A DNA stretch of 64,000 nt from contig CANXME010002528.1 in NCBI GenBank assembly GCA_948144175.1, positions 1,985,001 to 2,049,000 of the forward strand. The letters run 5' to 3'. Shown piece by piece: positions 42,021 through 51,910 of this stretch. The position numbers were made by a program, and so were the translations under genes. Below the pieces are notes generated by a model. It was not told where the DNA came from. It worked only from the letters and a program-made list of their open reading frames with translations, and searched no databases. Position 1 is the first letter of the stretch; each line of letters opens with the position of its first letter. This stretch comes from Closterium sp. NIES-65 (taxonomy: Eukaryota; Streptophyta; Zygnematophyceae; Desmidiales; Closteriaceae).

Positions 42021-45000
42021 ATGGCTACCCCTAGTGTCCTAGCTTTCGACGCTGAGGGTCGCGCCATTGATTTTGAGGTCTGGTTAGACGACCTGCAGCT
42101 GTTCTTACAGTGCGACAGGGCTGACGACCTTTCTCTCTTTGACCTCACCTCTGGCGCCTCTCCTGCTCCTGCTGCTGATGCTGATCCCACTGTTCGCTCT
42201 CAGTGGGCCACCCGCGATGCTGCTGCACGTCTTGCTGTGCGTCGCCACCTCCCTACCTCTGAGCGTGCGCACTTTAGTCAGTACAAGAGTGCTCAGACCT
42301 TGTACGACGCTGTAGTTGCGCGCTACTCCTCCCCTGCCACTGCTGCACTGAGCCGTCTCATGCTTCCCTACCTCTTTCCTGACCTCTCTGCCTTTCCCAC
42401 TGTTGCTGACCTCATTACGCACCTCCGCACTAGTGACACTCGCTACCGCGCCGCCCTTCCTGCAGAGTTATGCGCTAAGAACCCACCCCCCATGTACATC
42501 GCTCTCTACTACGTAGTCGCGCGCCTCCCTGACTCCCTTCGCGTCGTCAGGGACCACTTTCTCGCAGTCTGTCCCACCACCCTCACCGTCGACCTCCTGG
42601 AGAAGGCCCTCCTCGCAGCGGAGAAGAGCATAGTCGCTGTAGGTGCTTCTCGTGGTGACCCTCGCACCCCCATCTTTGAGGGGTGCTCTCCTTCCCCCTT
42701 GCTGCCCTCTGTTGCCTCTGCTACTGCTGCCGACCTGCTTGGTCTTGAGCCGGTCGTCGCGGCGTCTACCCCTAGTGGGAGACGTCGCTCCAGCAAGGGC
42801 AAGGGGGGCAAGGGCGCGGGTGGAGCTGGAGGGGGCGGTGGCGGTGGCGGCGGTGGTGGCGGAGGGAGTGGGGGTGGCGGTGGGACTAGTGGCGGGGGTG
42901 GTGGTGGTGGTGGCAGCAGCGGCGGAGACGGTGGTGGTGGTGCCAGCGGTGGTGGTGGAGGCAGCGGCAGAGGTGGAGGCGGCGGAGGTGGAGGCGGTGG
43001 AGGCGGCAGCGGAGGAGGCGGTGGTGGTGGAGGAGGTGGAGCTGGTCGAGGTGGTACCCAGCAGCGTAGCGGCGGTGGTGGTGGCCAGCGCTCGCAGCGG
43101 CAGCAGCAGCGGCGCTCGCGGGACATCCCTCCGCCTCAGCAGCTTCGTGAGTGGTACGCTGGGCGTCAGAGGGGTGGGGGTACTGGTCCCTGCACCTACG
43201 TTCTTCGTTCCGGCGACCGCGCGGGTGAGCAGTGTGGGGGTGCCCACGCCACCCAGCGCTGCTTTGGCCGCCTGACGGACGCTTGGCGTCAGCAGTTCTT
43301 CGGGGCTAGTGAGATCCCTCACTGGGATGAGCTTCTAAGGGCTGGTGTAGCGATCTTTGATCTTGATTTTGATGCTATCCTTGCTGCTATGTATGCTGTG
43401 GATTATAGTGAGGAGAATGAGGGTTACCGGTGTTTCCAGCCCGACCCGGGCATTGGTACTGCTGCGCTAGGTGCTTGTGAGGCTGCTGCTCTAGGTGCCA
43501 GTGCGTCTGTGCTCTTAGGTACTGGTGAGGCTGCGCTCTCAGGTACTGCGTCGTCCTCGTCCTCCCTCACTTTCACACTTGACTCCGGGGCTTCTTGCTC
43601 CTTCTTTCGAGACCGCACTACCCTTACGCCGCTTGGCCGGCCGGTTGCGGTCTCCCTTGCTGACCCCTCTGGGGGTCCTGTCTTGTCTCACTTCTCCACT
43701 GTCCTCCCGTGTCCGGCTGCCCCTTCGGGCGCCCTGTCAGGTCTGTACCTTCCCTCGTTCTCTACGAACTTGGTGAGTGGAGCGGACCTGCAGGATGTGG
43801 GGGTTCACCAGTTCACTCCTGCGAGTCAGCCGGTGACCCCCTGCACGGAGGCACGCACAGGCCGACACCTGGCCACGTTCTCGCGTCGGCCGGGGTCGAG
43901 TCTCTACACCCTGACCGTTGAGTCTCCTCCTGTCCCTGCGTCTGGTCAGGTGGCTGCGTCAGGTCAGGTGCTTGCTGCTGCGTCCCGGTCAGGTCCTGAG
44001 TCTGCCCCCTGTTCTTGTCGCCTCCTGTCTCACGAGACTCTCCTGTGGCACCACCGTCTTGGCCACCCCTCCTTGCCCCGTCTTCGGAGCATGGCTTCCC
44101 GTGTCCTTGTCTCTGGTCTTCCCCAGTCTCTCCCTCCTCTCCCCTCCGAGCCAGGACCTTCCTGTGTCCCCTGTGTCGAGGGTCGCCTCCGGGCTACTCC
44201 TCACTCCTCCCACTTCCCCCCGACAGAGGCTCCCCTGCAGACGCTTCACATGGATGTGTGGGGCCCAGCCCACGTCCGTGGGCAGGGTCACGAGCGCTAC
44301 TTCCTGTTGGTGGTTGACGACTACTCGCGTTACACCACAGTCCTCCCCTTGCGCAGCAAGGGTGCGGTCACTGAGGTGCTGATCGACTGGATCCGCGAGG
44401 CTCGTCTCCAGCTCAGGAAGAGTTTCGGCTTGGACTTTCTTGTTCTGCGTCTGCACTCGGACAGAGGCGGAGAGTTCTCTTCTCGCCTTCTGCGGGACTA
44501 CTGTCGTGCACGGGGGATTCGCCAGACCTTCACGCTTCCGGACTCACCACAAGAAAATGGGATTGCTGAGCGCCGCATTGGCATGGTCATGGATGTCGCT
44601 CGTACGTCCATGATGCATGCGGCTGCCCCCCATTTTCTGTGGCCGTTTGCGGTGAGGTACGCGGCGCATCAGCTCAACCTTCACCCCCGGGTCTCTCGGC
44701 CTGCCATGTCCCCAGCCTTGCTGTGGACGGGGAAGGTTGGCGATGCGTCTGTGTTCCGTGTCTGGGGATCTCGGGCGTTTGTCCGCGACTTGTCTGCGGA
44801 CAAGCTGTCCCCTCGTGCTGCTCCCTGTGTCTTCCTTGGCTTCCTCACTAACGCCCCAAGGTGGCAGTTTTACCACCCCTCCTCTCGTCGTGTTCTGTCC
44901 TCCCAGGACGTCACGCTCGACGAGTCAGTCCCCTTCTACCGTCTCTTCCCCTACCGCACTCCTTCCTTCCCCCCTCCCCCGGACTTCCTTGTGCCGGTTC

Positions 45001-47897
45001 CCCCCCCGGTAGACCCCCTCCCCCCTCAGGTTCCTGCCCCCTCAGATGTGTCCCAGGTAGACGCCGTTGACTCTGGTGCTGCTGCGGGTGCTGAGCCTGG
45101 GGGTGCTGACTCTGGGGGTGCTGTGCGCGGGGGTGCTGAGCCTGGGGGTGCTACTGCTGGGGGTGCTGGGCCAGAGGGTGCTACTACGGAGGGTGCGGAG
45201 CCTGGGGGTGCTGAGCCGGGGGGTGCTGTGCCTGGAGGTGCTGGGTCTGGGGGTGCTGGGTCGGGAGCTGCTGAGCCTGGGGGTGCTGAGCTGGGAGCTG
45301 CTGAGCCTGGGGGTGCTGCGTCTGGAGCTGCTGAGCCTGGGGTTTCTCCTGCTACTGCGTCTCGCCGGGAGCCCCTCTCTCCACAGGAGCTGCGCGAGTG
45401 GTTCGCTCGCCGCTGGAGGCGTGCTGCTGAGTCTAGAGGTGCTACTGGAGCTGGAGCTGGAGCTTCTTCGACCCTCGAGGGTGCGGGTGCTGCCAGTCTC
45501 GGAGCTGCTAGACCTGCGGATCCTCCTCGAGCTGGAGCTGCTGCGGGCGTTGGTGCTGAGCCTACTGCTGTTGGTCCTGCCGCTAGAGGTGTGGGTGGCG
45601 CTGGTGCTGTCGCTGAGGGTGCTGGTGCTGTCCCTACTGAGTCTGAAGCTGCCGCGCGGCCTCGGCCGTACTTCGTTCCGCTCCTGCAGCAGGTTCTTGG
45701 TCTTTCTCCTCCAGTAGATCCACCGCCTGTCCAGTCGCAGTCCCTGCTGGAGCCTTCCTCTTCACTGCCTGCTCCCTCTCCTTACACTGGTCCTACTGGA
45801 GGTCTTGGTGAGCGTCGTCAGCCTGCGTCTCGTCCCGCGTCGCCTGTTCGTGCTGCTCGCGCTAGTGGTCGCAGTTCGCGTCAGCGTCCTCCTCCTGTCC
45901 CTGGCACGCATCAGATGTCTTTGCGTCCGTCCACTGCTCCTCTGCGTGCCCCTTTGCCTTCTCCTCCTGAGTCCTCTCTTCCTGCGCTTGCCGACCCTGA
46001 GTCGGACTCTCTTCGTGCTGCCAGTCCTACTGTCACGCGTCTCCTTGCTACTGTCGTCACTGACCCCTCTTTTGAGTCCACTCCTGCGTCTGCTCTAGTC
46101 GCTGAGCTCGTCGACTTTGCTGCTCGCTGTCATCTCGACTACGCTGGTAGTCTTGTTGCTGAGTCTGCATCTATCTGTCCTCCGTCCGTCGGGGGTGAGT
46201 GTGCTCTTGGCACGGACGTCCTAGAGGACAGGCAGGAGGAGTTACAGTGTCTAGCAGCTGCTTCACCTCATCTCGCGTCTGTACTGCTTGCCCCTGAGGG
46301 AGACCCGGATGCACTAGACATCCCGACTCCGCGTTCTTACGCGGAGGCCGTAGAGGGTCCCTACTCCTCTGAGTGGCAGGCAGCTATGGATGCAGAGATG
46401 GCTTCCTGGAAGTCCACAGGCACCTACGTTGACGCGGTTCCCCCTCCTGGGGCGAACATCGTCAGTGGCATGTGGATCTTCAGGGTGAAGCGGCCGCCGG
46501 GCTCTCCACCTGTCTTCAAGGCACGGTACATTGCTCGTGGCTTCAGTCAGCGGCAGGGAGTTGACTACTTTCAGACCTTCTCTCCCACCCCGAAGATGAC
46601 CACTCTTCGGGTGCTGCTGCACATAGCCGCTCAGCGCGACTACGAGCTTTACTCTCTCGACTTCAGCACTGCGTTCTTGCAGGGTAGCCTGCACGAGGAG
46701 ATCTGGCTTCGCCGTCCACCTGGCTTCACTGGGACTTTCCCTCCTGGCACCCAGTGGAGCCTCCGACAGCCAGTCTACGGTCTCCGCCAGGCACCGCGTG
46801 AGTGGCACGACACACTGAGGACTACGCTTGCGGCTCTTGGGTTCGCTCCTTCTACTGCTGACCCGTCGCTGTTTCTTCGCACCGACACTTCCCTGCCGCC
46901 GTTCTACATCCTCATGTACGTCGACGACTTGGTCTTTGCCACAGCGGACACTGCTGGACTCGCCTACGTGAAGTCCGAGCTGCTGAAGAGACACACGTGC
47001 ACAGACCTGGGTGAACTGCGCAGCTACCTTGGCTTGCAGATCACTCGGGACAGAGCACGCCGCACCATTACCTTGACTCAGTCACACATGGTGCAGCAGG
47101 TCCTTCAGCGCTTCGGCTTCACGTACTCCTCGCCTCAGGCCACTCCTCTGCCTACTCGCCACTCACTCTCAGCTCTGCCTTCGGATGAGTCCGTAGAGTC
47201 GAGTGGTCCGTATGCAGAGCTTGTTGGCTGCCTCATGTACCTGATGACCTGCACACGACCTGACCTTGCATACCCTCTGAGCATTCTTGCACGCTATGTT
47301 GCTCCTGGGAGACACAGACCGGAGCACATGGCTGCAGCGAAGAGGGTATTGCGCTACCTGTGCTGTACGTCGGGCATGGGGCTAGTGCTTGGAGGGCGGA
47401 GTCCAGTGGTCCTTACCGGCCACGCGGACGCTTCTTGGGCTGACGACCAGGCTACGCAGCGGTCGTCACAGGGTTACACCTTCAGCCTTGGTTCCGGCTC
47501 TGTCTCGTGGCGGTCTACTCGCTCGTCTTCGGTTCTCGGCTCCAGTTGTGAGGCTGAGATCTACGCCGGGGCCATGGCTGCACAGGAGCTTCGCTGGCTC
47601 ACCTACCTGCTGACTGACCTTGGAGAGCCGCCTCGTTCTCCTCCAGTGCTGTACGTAGACAACAAGGCCATGCTGGCCTTGTGTCGAGAGCTGCGCTTGG
47701 AGCACAGAACGAAGCACATTGCTCTCCGCTACTTCCTTGCTCGTGAGCTGCAGCAGCGTGGTCAGTTGCGACTTGCGTACGTGGCCTCTGAGGCCAACGC
47801 TGATGTGTTCACCAAGGCACTCGCGCCTTGTGACCATCAGCGCTTTTGCACCCAGCTGGGTCTTGTACCTTTCTTGCCTCACTTGCTCTCCTCTTGA
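42021..47897 (+). CDS. Copia Gag-Pol polyprotein, intact (1958 residues)
   Basis: ATG 42021 (MATPSVLAFDAEG), TGA 47895-47897; an upstream in-frame extension lacks ATG. Residues about 1-235 form the Gag domain; 267-347 are a glycine-rich linker. Cys391, Cys405, His409 and Cys414 form a CX13CX3HX4C motif where other Copia elements have a CX2CX4HX4C knuckle. Protease DSGA starts at Asp521; GAG-pre-integrase HHRLGH lies near 675-685. The integrase triad is Asp745, Asp814 and Glu850 (D-35-E). Pentapeptide GGAEP-like repeats (about 1018-1108) join integrase to reverse transcriptase, with YVDDL at 1633. RNase H follows (GHADASW, SSCEAEIYA, YVDNKAM) with the terminal ADVFTKALA segment. All catalytic residues are present. 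Provides capsid, maturation, cDNA synthesis and integration for itself and probably for related non-autonomous copies. Confidence 0.96.
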   Translation: MATPSVLAFDAEGRAIDFEVWLDDLQLFLQCDRADDLSLFDLTSGASPAPAADADPTVRSQWATRDAAARLAVRRHLPTSERAHFSQYKSAQTLYDAVVARYSSPATAALSRLMLPYLFPDLSAFPTVADLITHLRTSDTRYRAALPAELCAKNPPPMYIALYYVVARLPDSLRVVRDHFLAVCPTTLTVDLLEKALLAAEKSIVAVGASRGDPRTPIFEGCSPSPLLPSVASATAADLLGLEPVVAASTPSGRRRSSKGKGGKGAGGAGGGGGGGGGGGGGSGGGGGTSGGGGGGGGSSGGDGGGGASGGGGGSGRGGGGGGGGGGGGSGGGGGGGGGGAGRGGTQQRSGGGGGQRSQRQQQRRSRDIPPPQQLREWYAGRQRGGGTGPCTYVLRSGDRAGEQCGGAHATQRCFGRLTDAWRQQFFGASEIPHWDELLRAGVAIFDLDFDAILAAMYAVDYSEENEGYRCFQPDPGIGTAALGACEAAALGASASVLLGTGEAALSGTASSSSSLTFTLDSGASCSFFRDRTTLTPLGRPVAVSLADPSGGPVLSHFSTVLPCPAAPSGALSGLYLPSFSTNLVSGADLQDVGVHQFTPASQPVTPCTEARTGRHLATFSRRPGSSLYTLTVESPPVPASGQVAASGQVLAAASRSGPESAPCSCRLLSHETLLWHHRLGHPSLPRLRSMASRVLVSGLPQSLPPLPSEPGPSCVPCVEGRLRATPHSSHFPPTEAPLQTLHMDVWGPAHVRGQGHERYFLLVVDDYSRYTTVLPLRSKGAVTEVLIDWIREARLQLRKSFGLDFLVLRLHSDRGGEFSSRLLRDYCRARGIRQTFTLPDSPQENGIAERRIGMVMDVARTSMMHAAAPHFLWPFAVRYAAHQLNLHPRVSRPAMSPALLWTGKVGDASVFRVWGSRAFVRDLSADKLSPRAAPCVFLGFLTNAPRWQFYHPSSRRVLSSQDVTLDESVPFYRLFPYRTPSFPPPPDFLVPVPPPVDPLPPQVPAPSDVSQVDAVDSGAAAGAEPGGADSGGAVRGGAEPGGATAGGAGPEGATTEGAEPGGAEPGGAVPGGAGSGGAGSGAAEPGGAELGAAEPGGAASGAAEPGVSPATASRREPLSPQELREWFARRWRRAAESRGATGAGAGASSTLEGAGAASLGAARPADPPRAGAAAGVGAEPTAVGPAARGVGGAGAVAEGAGAVPTESEAAARPRPYFVPLLQQVLGLSPPVDPPPVQSQSLLEPSSSLPAPSPYTGPTGGLGERRQPASRPASPVRAARASGRSSRQRPPPVPGTHQMSLRPSTAPLRAPLPSPPESSLPALADPESDSLRAASPTVTRLLATVVTDPSFESTPASALVAELVDFAARCHLDYAGSLVAESASICPPSVGGECALGTDVLEDRQEELQCLAAASPHLASVLLAPEGDPDALDIPTPRSYAEAVEGPYSSEWQAAMDAEMASWKSTGTYVDAVPPPGANIVSGMWIFRVKRPPGSPPVFKARYIARGFSQRQGVDYFQTFSPTPKMTTLRVLLHIAAQRDYELYSLDFSTAFLQGSLHEEIWLRRPPGFTGTFPPGTQWSLRQPVYGLRQAPREWHDTLRTTLAALGFAPSTADPSLFLRTDTSLPPFYILMYVDDLVFATADTAGLAYVKSELLKRHTCTDLGELRSYLGLQITRDRARRTITLTQSHMVQQVLQRFGFTYSSPQATPLPTRHSLSALPSDESVESSGPYAELVGCLMYLMTCTRPDLAYPLSILARYVAPGRHRPEHMAAAKRVLRYLCCTSGMGLVLGGRSPVVLTGHADASWADDQATQRSSQGYTFSLGSGSVSWRSTRSSSVLGSSCEAEIYAGAMAAQELRWLTYLLTDLGEPPRSPPVLYVDNKAMLALCRELRLEHRTKHIALRYFLARELQQRGQLRLAYVASEANADVFTKALAPCDHQRFCTQLGLVPFLPHLLSS

Positions 47898-48108
47898 CTT
47901 CACTTGTACTGTGACATATATATATCCCTGCTCTTGTTTGTCTAGTTTTATATATATGTCTGTACTCCTGCATGTGAACTGGCCTCTGGCCCTGCTCTTG
48001 TGCTCGGACTGTGTGGTGACTTTGTGATCCACCCTGAGCTTGCTCTGCTTTACTTTACTTGACTGGTCTTGTGACCCCTTGCTCTCCCCCACTTTGCCTA
48101 TGGGGGTG

Positions 48109-48237
48109 TGTCAGATTTATATGACATATTTGCTGTAGGCTATAGTGGGGTAGCACATATGGGGTACAGGGTTTCTAGGGTTGTATTTGTACCCAATCTT
48201 TCCTTAGTCATTTTCATTCCTGTTCACTTGTTTCACA
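48109..48237 (+). repeat. 3' LTR of Copia H (129 bp)
   Basis: Preceded by the purine tract and followed by CCCGA. Confidence 0.93.
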
Positions 48238-48242
48238 CCCGA

Positions 48243-48688
48243 CGCCGCCTTCCCGGCCCCGCCGCCGCCTTCTCGGCCCCGCCGCCGCTCCACCTGGCCT
48301 CGCCGCCACTCCACCTGGCCCCTCGAGCCGCCTTCTGTGGCCTCCTCACGGCCCCACCACCGCCCCTGGGTCAAGAGCCGCCGCCGCCGAGTCGCCCAGC
48401 ACCGAGCCGCCGGGCCGCCGAGCCGCCCAGCAGCCGAGCCGCCGAGCCGCCCAGCAGCCGAGCAACGGAGCCGCCGAGCCGCCACGCCGCCTAGCAGCAG
48501 AGCCGTCGAGCCGCCCAGCAGCCAAGCAGCCGAGCCGCCGAGCCGCCCAGAAGCCGAGCCGCCGAGCCGACCTGCATCCGAGCCGCACGCACCGCTAAGT
48601 CGCCCGAGCCGCCCTGTCCGGTAAGAGCAGCGCCTCAACCCCTGCACTGCCCTTACCCTACTATTTGCGCTGCTAGTCTACTGCTGTC
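48243..48688 (+). repeat. Right half of the leader of Copia G
   Basis: GC-rich tandem units (gccgccgagccgcccagcag type) running up to the gag ATG at 48689; continuous with 40492-41070 once H is removed. Confidence 0.75.
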
Positions 48689-50786
48689 ATGGCTACCCCT
48701 AGTGTCCTCGCTTTTGACGCCGAGGGTCGGCCCATTGACTTTGGCGTATGGGTAGATCACCTGCAGCTTTTCCTACAGTGCGATAGGGTAGATAGTCTCT
48801 CTCTCTTTGAACTCACCTCTGGTGCCTCTCCTGCCCCTGCTAATGATGCTGACGCCACTGTTCGCTCATAGTGGGCCACGCGCGATGCTGCTGCACGTCT
48901 TGCTGTGCGTCGCCACCTGCCTGCCTCTAAGCGTGCGCACTTTAGCCAGTACAAGGGTGCTCATACCCTGTACGACGTTGTAGTTGCACGCTACTCCTCC
49001 CCTGCCACTGCTGCACTGAGCCGCCTCATGCTACCGTACCTCTTCCCTGACCTTGCTGCCTTTCCCACAGTCACTAACCTCATTACACACCTCCGCACTA
49101 GTGACACTCGCTACCGCGCTGCGCTTCCTGCTGAGTTCTGCGCCAAGAACCCCCCCCCCCCATGTACATCACCCTCTACTACATAGTCGCCCGTCTCCCT
49201 GACTCCCTCCGCGTAGTCAGGGACCACTATCTCTCTGTCTGCCCCACCACTCTCACCGTTGACCTCCTCGAGAAGGCCCTCCTAGCAGCAGAGAAGAGCA
49301 TAGTTGCTGTAGGAGCCTCTCGGGGTGACCCCCGCACCCCCGTCTTTGAGGGGTGTTCTCCCTCCCCCCTCTTGCCCTCTGTTGCCTCTGCTGCTGTGGC
49401 CGACCTCGTTGGTTTCGAGTCGGTCGGCGCTACGTCTGCCCCTTTGGGGAAGTGCTGCACAGGCAAGGGCAAGGGGGGCAAGGGCACTGGAGGAGCTGGC
49501 GGGGGCGATGGAGGCGCCGGTGGAGGCGGCGGAGGGGGTGGGGGTGGGAGTGGGAGTGGTGGCGGGGGTGGAGGTGCCGGTGGCAGCAGTGGAGGCAGAG
49601 GAGGCGGGGGTTGTGGCGGAGGGAGCGGAGGCGGCGGTGGTGGCGGAGGCGGCGGAGGTGGCGGAGGCGGCGGAGGTGGCGGTGGAGCTGGTCGCGGTTC
49701 TGCGCAGAGGAGTGGCTCCGGTGGTGGTCCGCGCCAGCAGCAGCAGCGCGGTCGTGAGACCCTGTCCCCTCAGCAGCTCCGTGAGTGGTACGCTGCACGC
49801 CAGCGGGGTGGGGGTACTGGTCCGTGCACCTACGTCCTGCGCACCAGCGACCGTGCGGGTGAGCAGTGTGGGGGTGCGCACCCCACCCAGCAATGCTTTG
49901 GCCGCCTGACGGACGCTTGGCGTCACCAGTTCCCTGAGGCCACAGAGATCCCTCGCTGGGGCGAGCTGTCTAGGGTGGGGGTCGCTATCTTTGATCTTGA
50001 CTTTGATGCTATTCTTGCTGCTATGTATGCTGTGACTATTAGTGATGAGGGTGACTGTTACTTGTGTTTTCTGCCCGATCCGGGCATTGATACAGCTTCT
50101 CTAGGTGCTGGTGAGGCTGCTGCTCTTGGTGCTAGCAAGGGTGCTGCTGTAGGTGCTAGTGCGTCTGCTTCCTCAGGTGCTGGTGAGTCTGCTCTCTCAG
50201 GTACTACGTCGGCTTCGGCCTCCCTCACCTTCACCCTTGACTCTAGGGCTTCTCGCTCCTTCTTTCGAGACTCACGCACCACACTCACGCCGCTTGGGCG
50301 GCCAGTTGCAGTCTCTCTGGTAGACCCCTCTGGGGGTCATGTCCTTGCTCACTTCTCCACTGTCCTCCCGTGTCCGGCGGCTCCCTCTGGCACCCTGTCT
50401 GGTCTTTACCTCCCCTCGTTCTCTACAAACTTGGTGAGTGGTGCTGACCTACAGGATGGGGGAGTGCACCAGTTCAATCCTGTAAGCCAGCGGGTGACTC
50501 ACTGCACTGAGGCTCGTACGGGCCGACACTTGGCCACGTTTACACGTCAGCCGGGGTCGAGCCTGTACACACTGACCACTGCGTCTCCTCCTGTCACTGC
50601 GTCTGGTCGGGTAGCTGCGTCGGGCCAGGTGTTTGCTGCAGCGTCCAGGTCTGGTCCTGAGTCTGCCCCCTGTGTTGTGTGATGCAACCATATGCATTCA
50701 CGTCTGTCTGCCTCCCATCATGTGTTTGTGCGTTGCATGCGTGGTGTGAGCGTGTGCAAGAAATTTGTGTCTTGTGTGGTTTGGAT

Positions 50787-51706
<920 letters not shown>

Positions 51707-51910
51707 CACCCCCATAGGCAAAGTGGGGGAGAACAAGGGGTCACAAGACCAGTCAAGCAAAGCAAAACAAGCTCAGGGTGGATCACAAAGTCACCACACA
51801 GTCCGAGCACAAGAGCAAGGCCAGAGGCCAGTTCACATGCAGGAGTACAGACATATATATAAAACTAGACAAGCAAGAGCAGGTATATATATGTCAAAGT
51901 ACAAGTAAAG

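Larger units (their letters stand above)
41071..48237 (+). mobile_element. Copia element H: complete, fully open, near-identical LTRs
   Basis: 7167 bp with 129-bp LTRs (41071-41199; 48109-48237) differing at one base, exact CCCGA duplication, primer site, leader, one uninterrupted gag-pol frame and polypurine tract (tatgggggtg before 48109). It is the only copy here with no lesion I can find and could be active. It lies in the leader of G. Confidence 0.95.
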
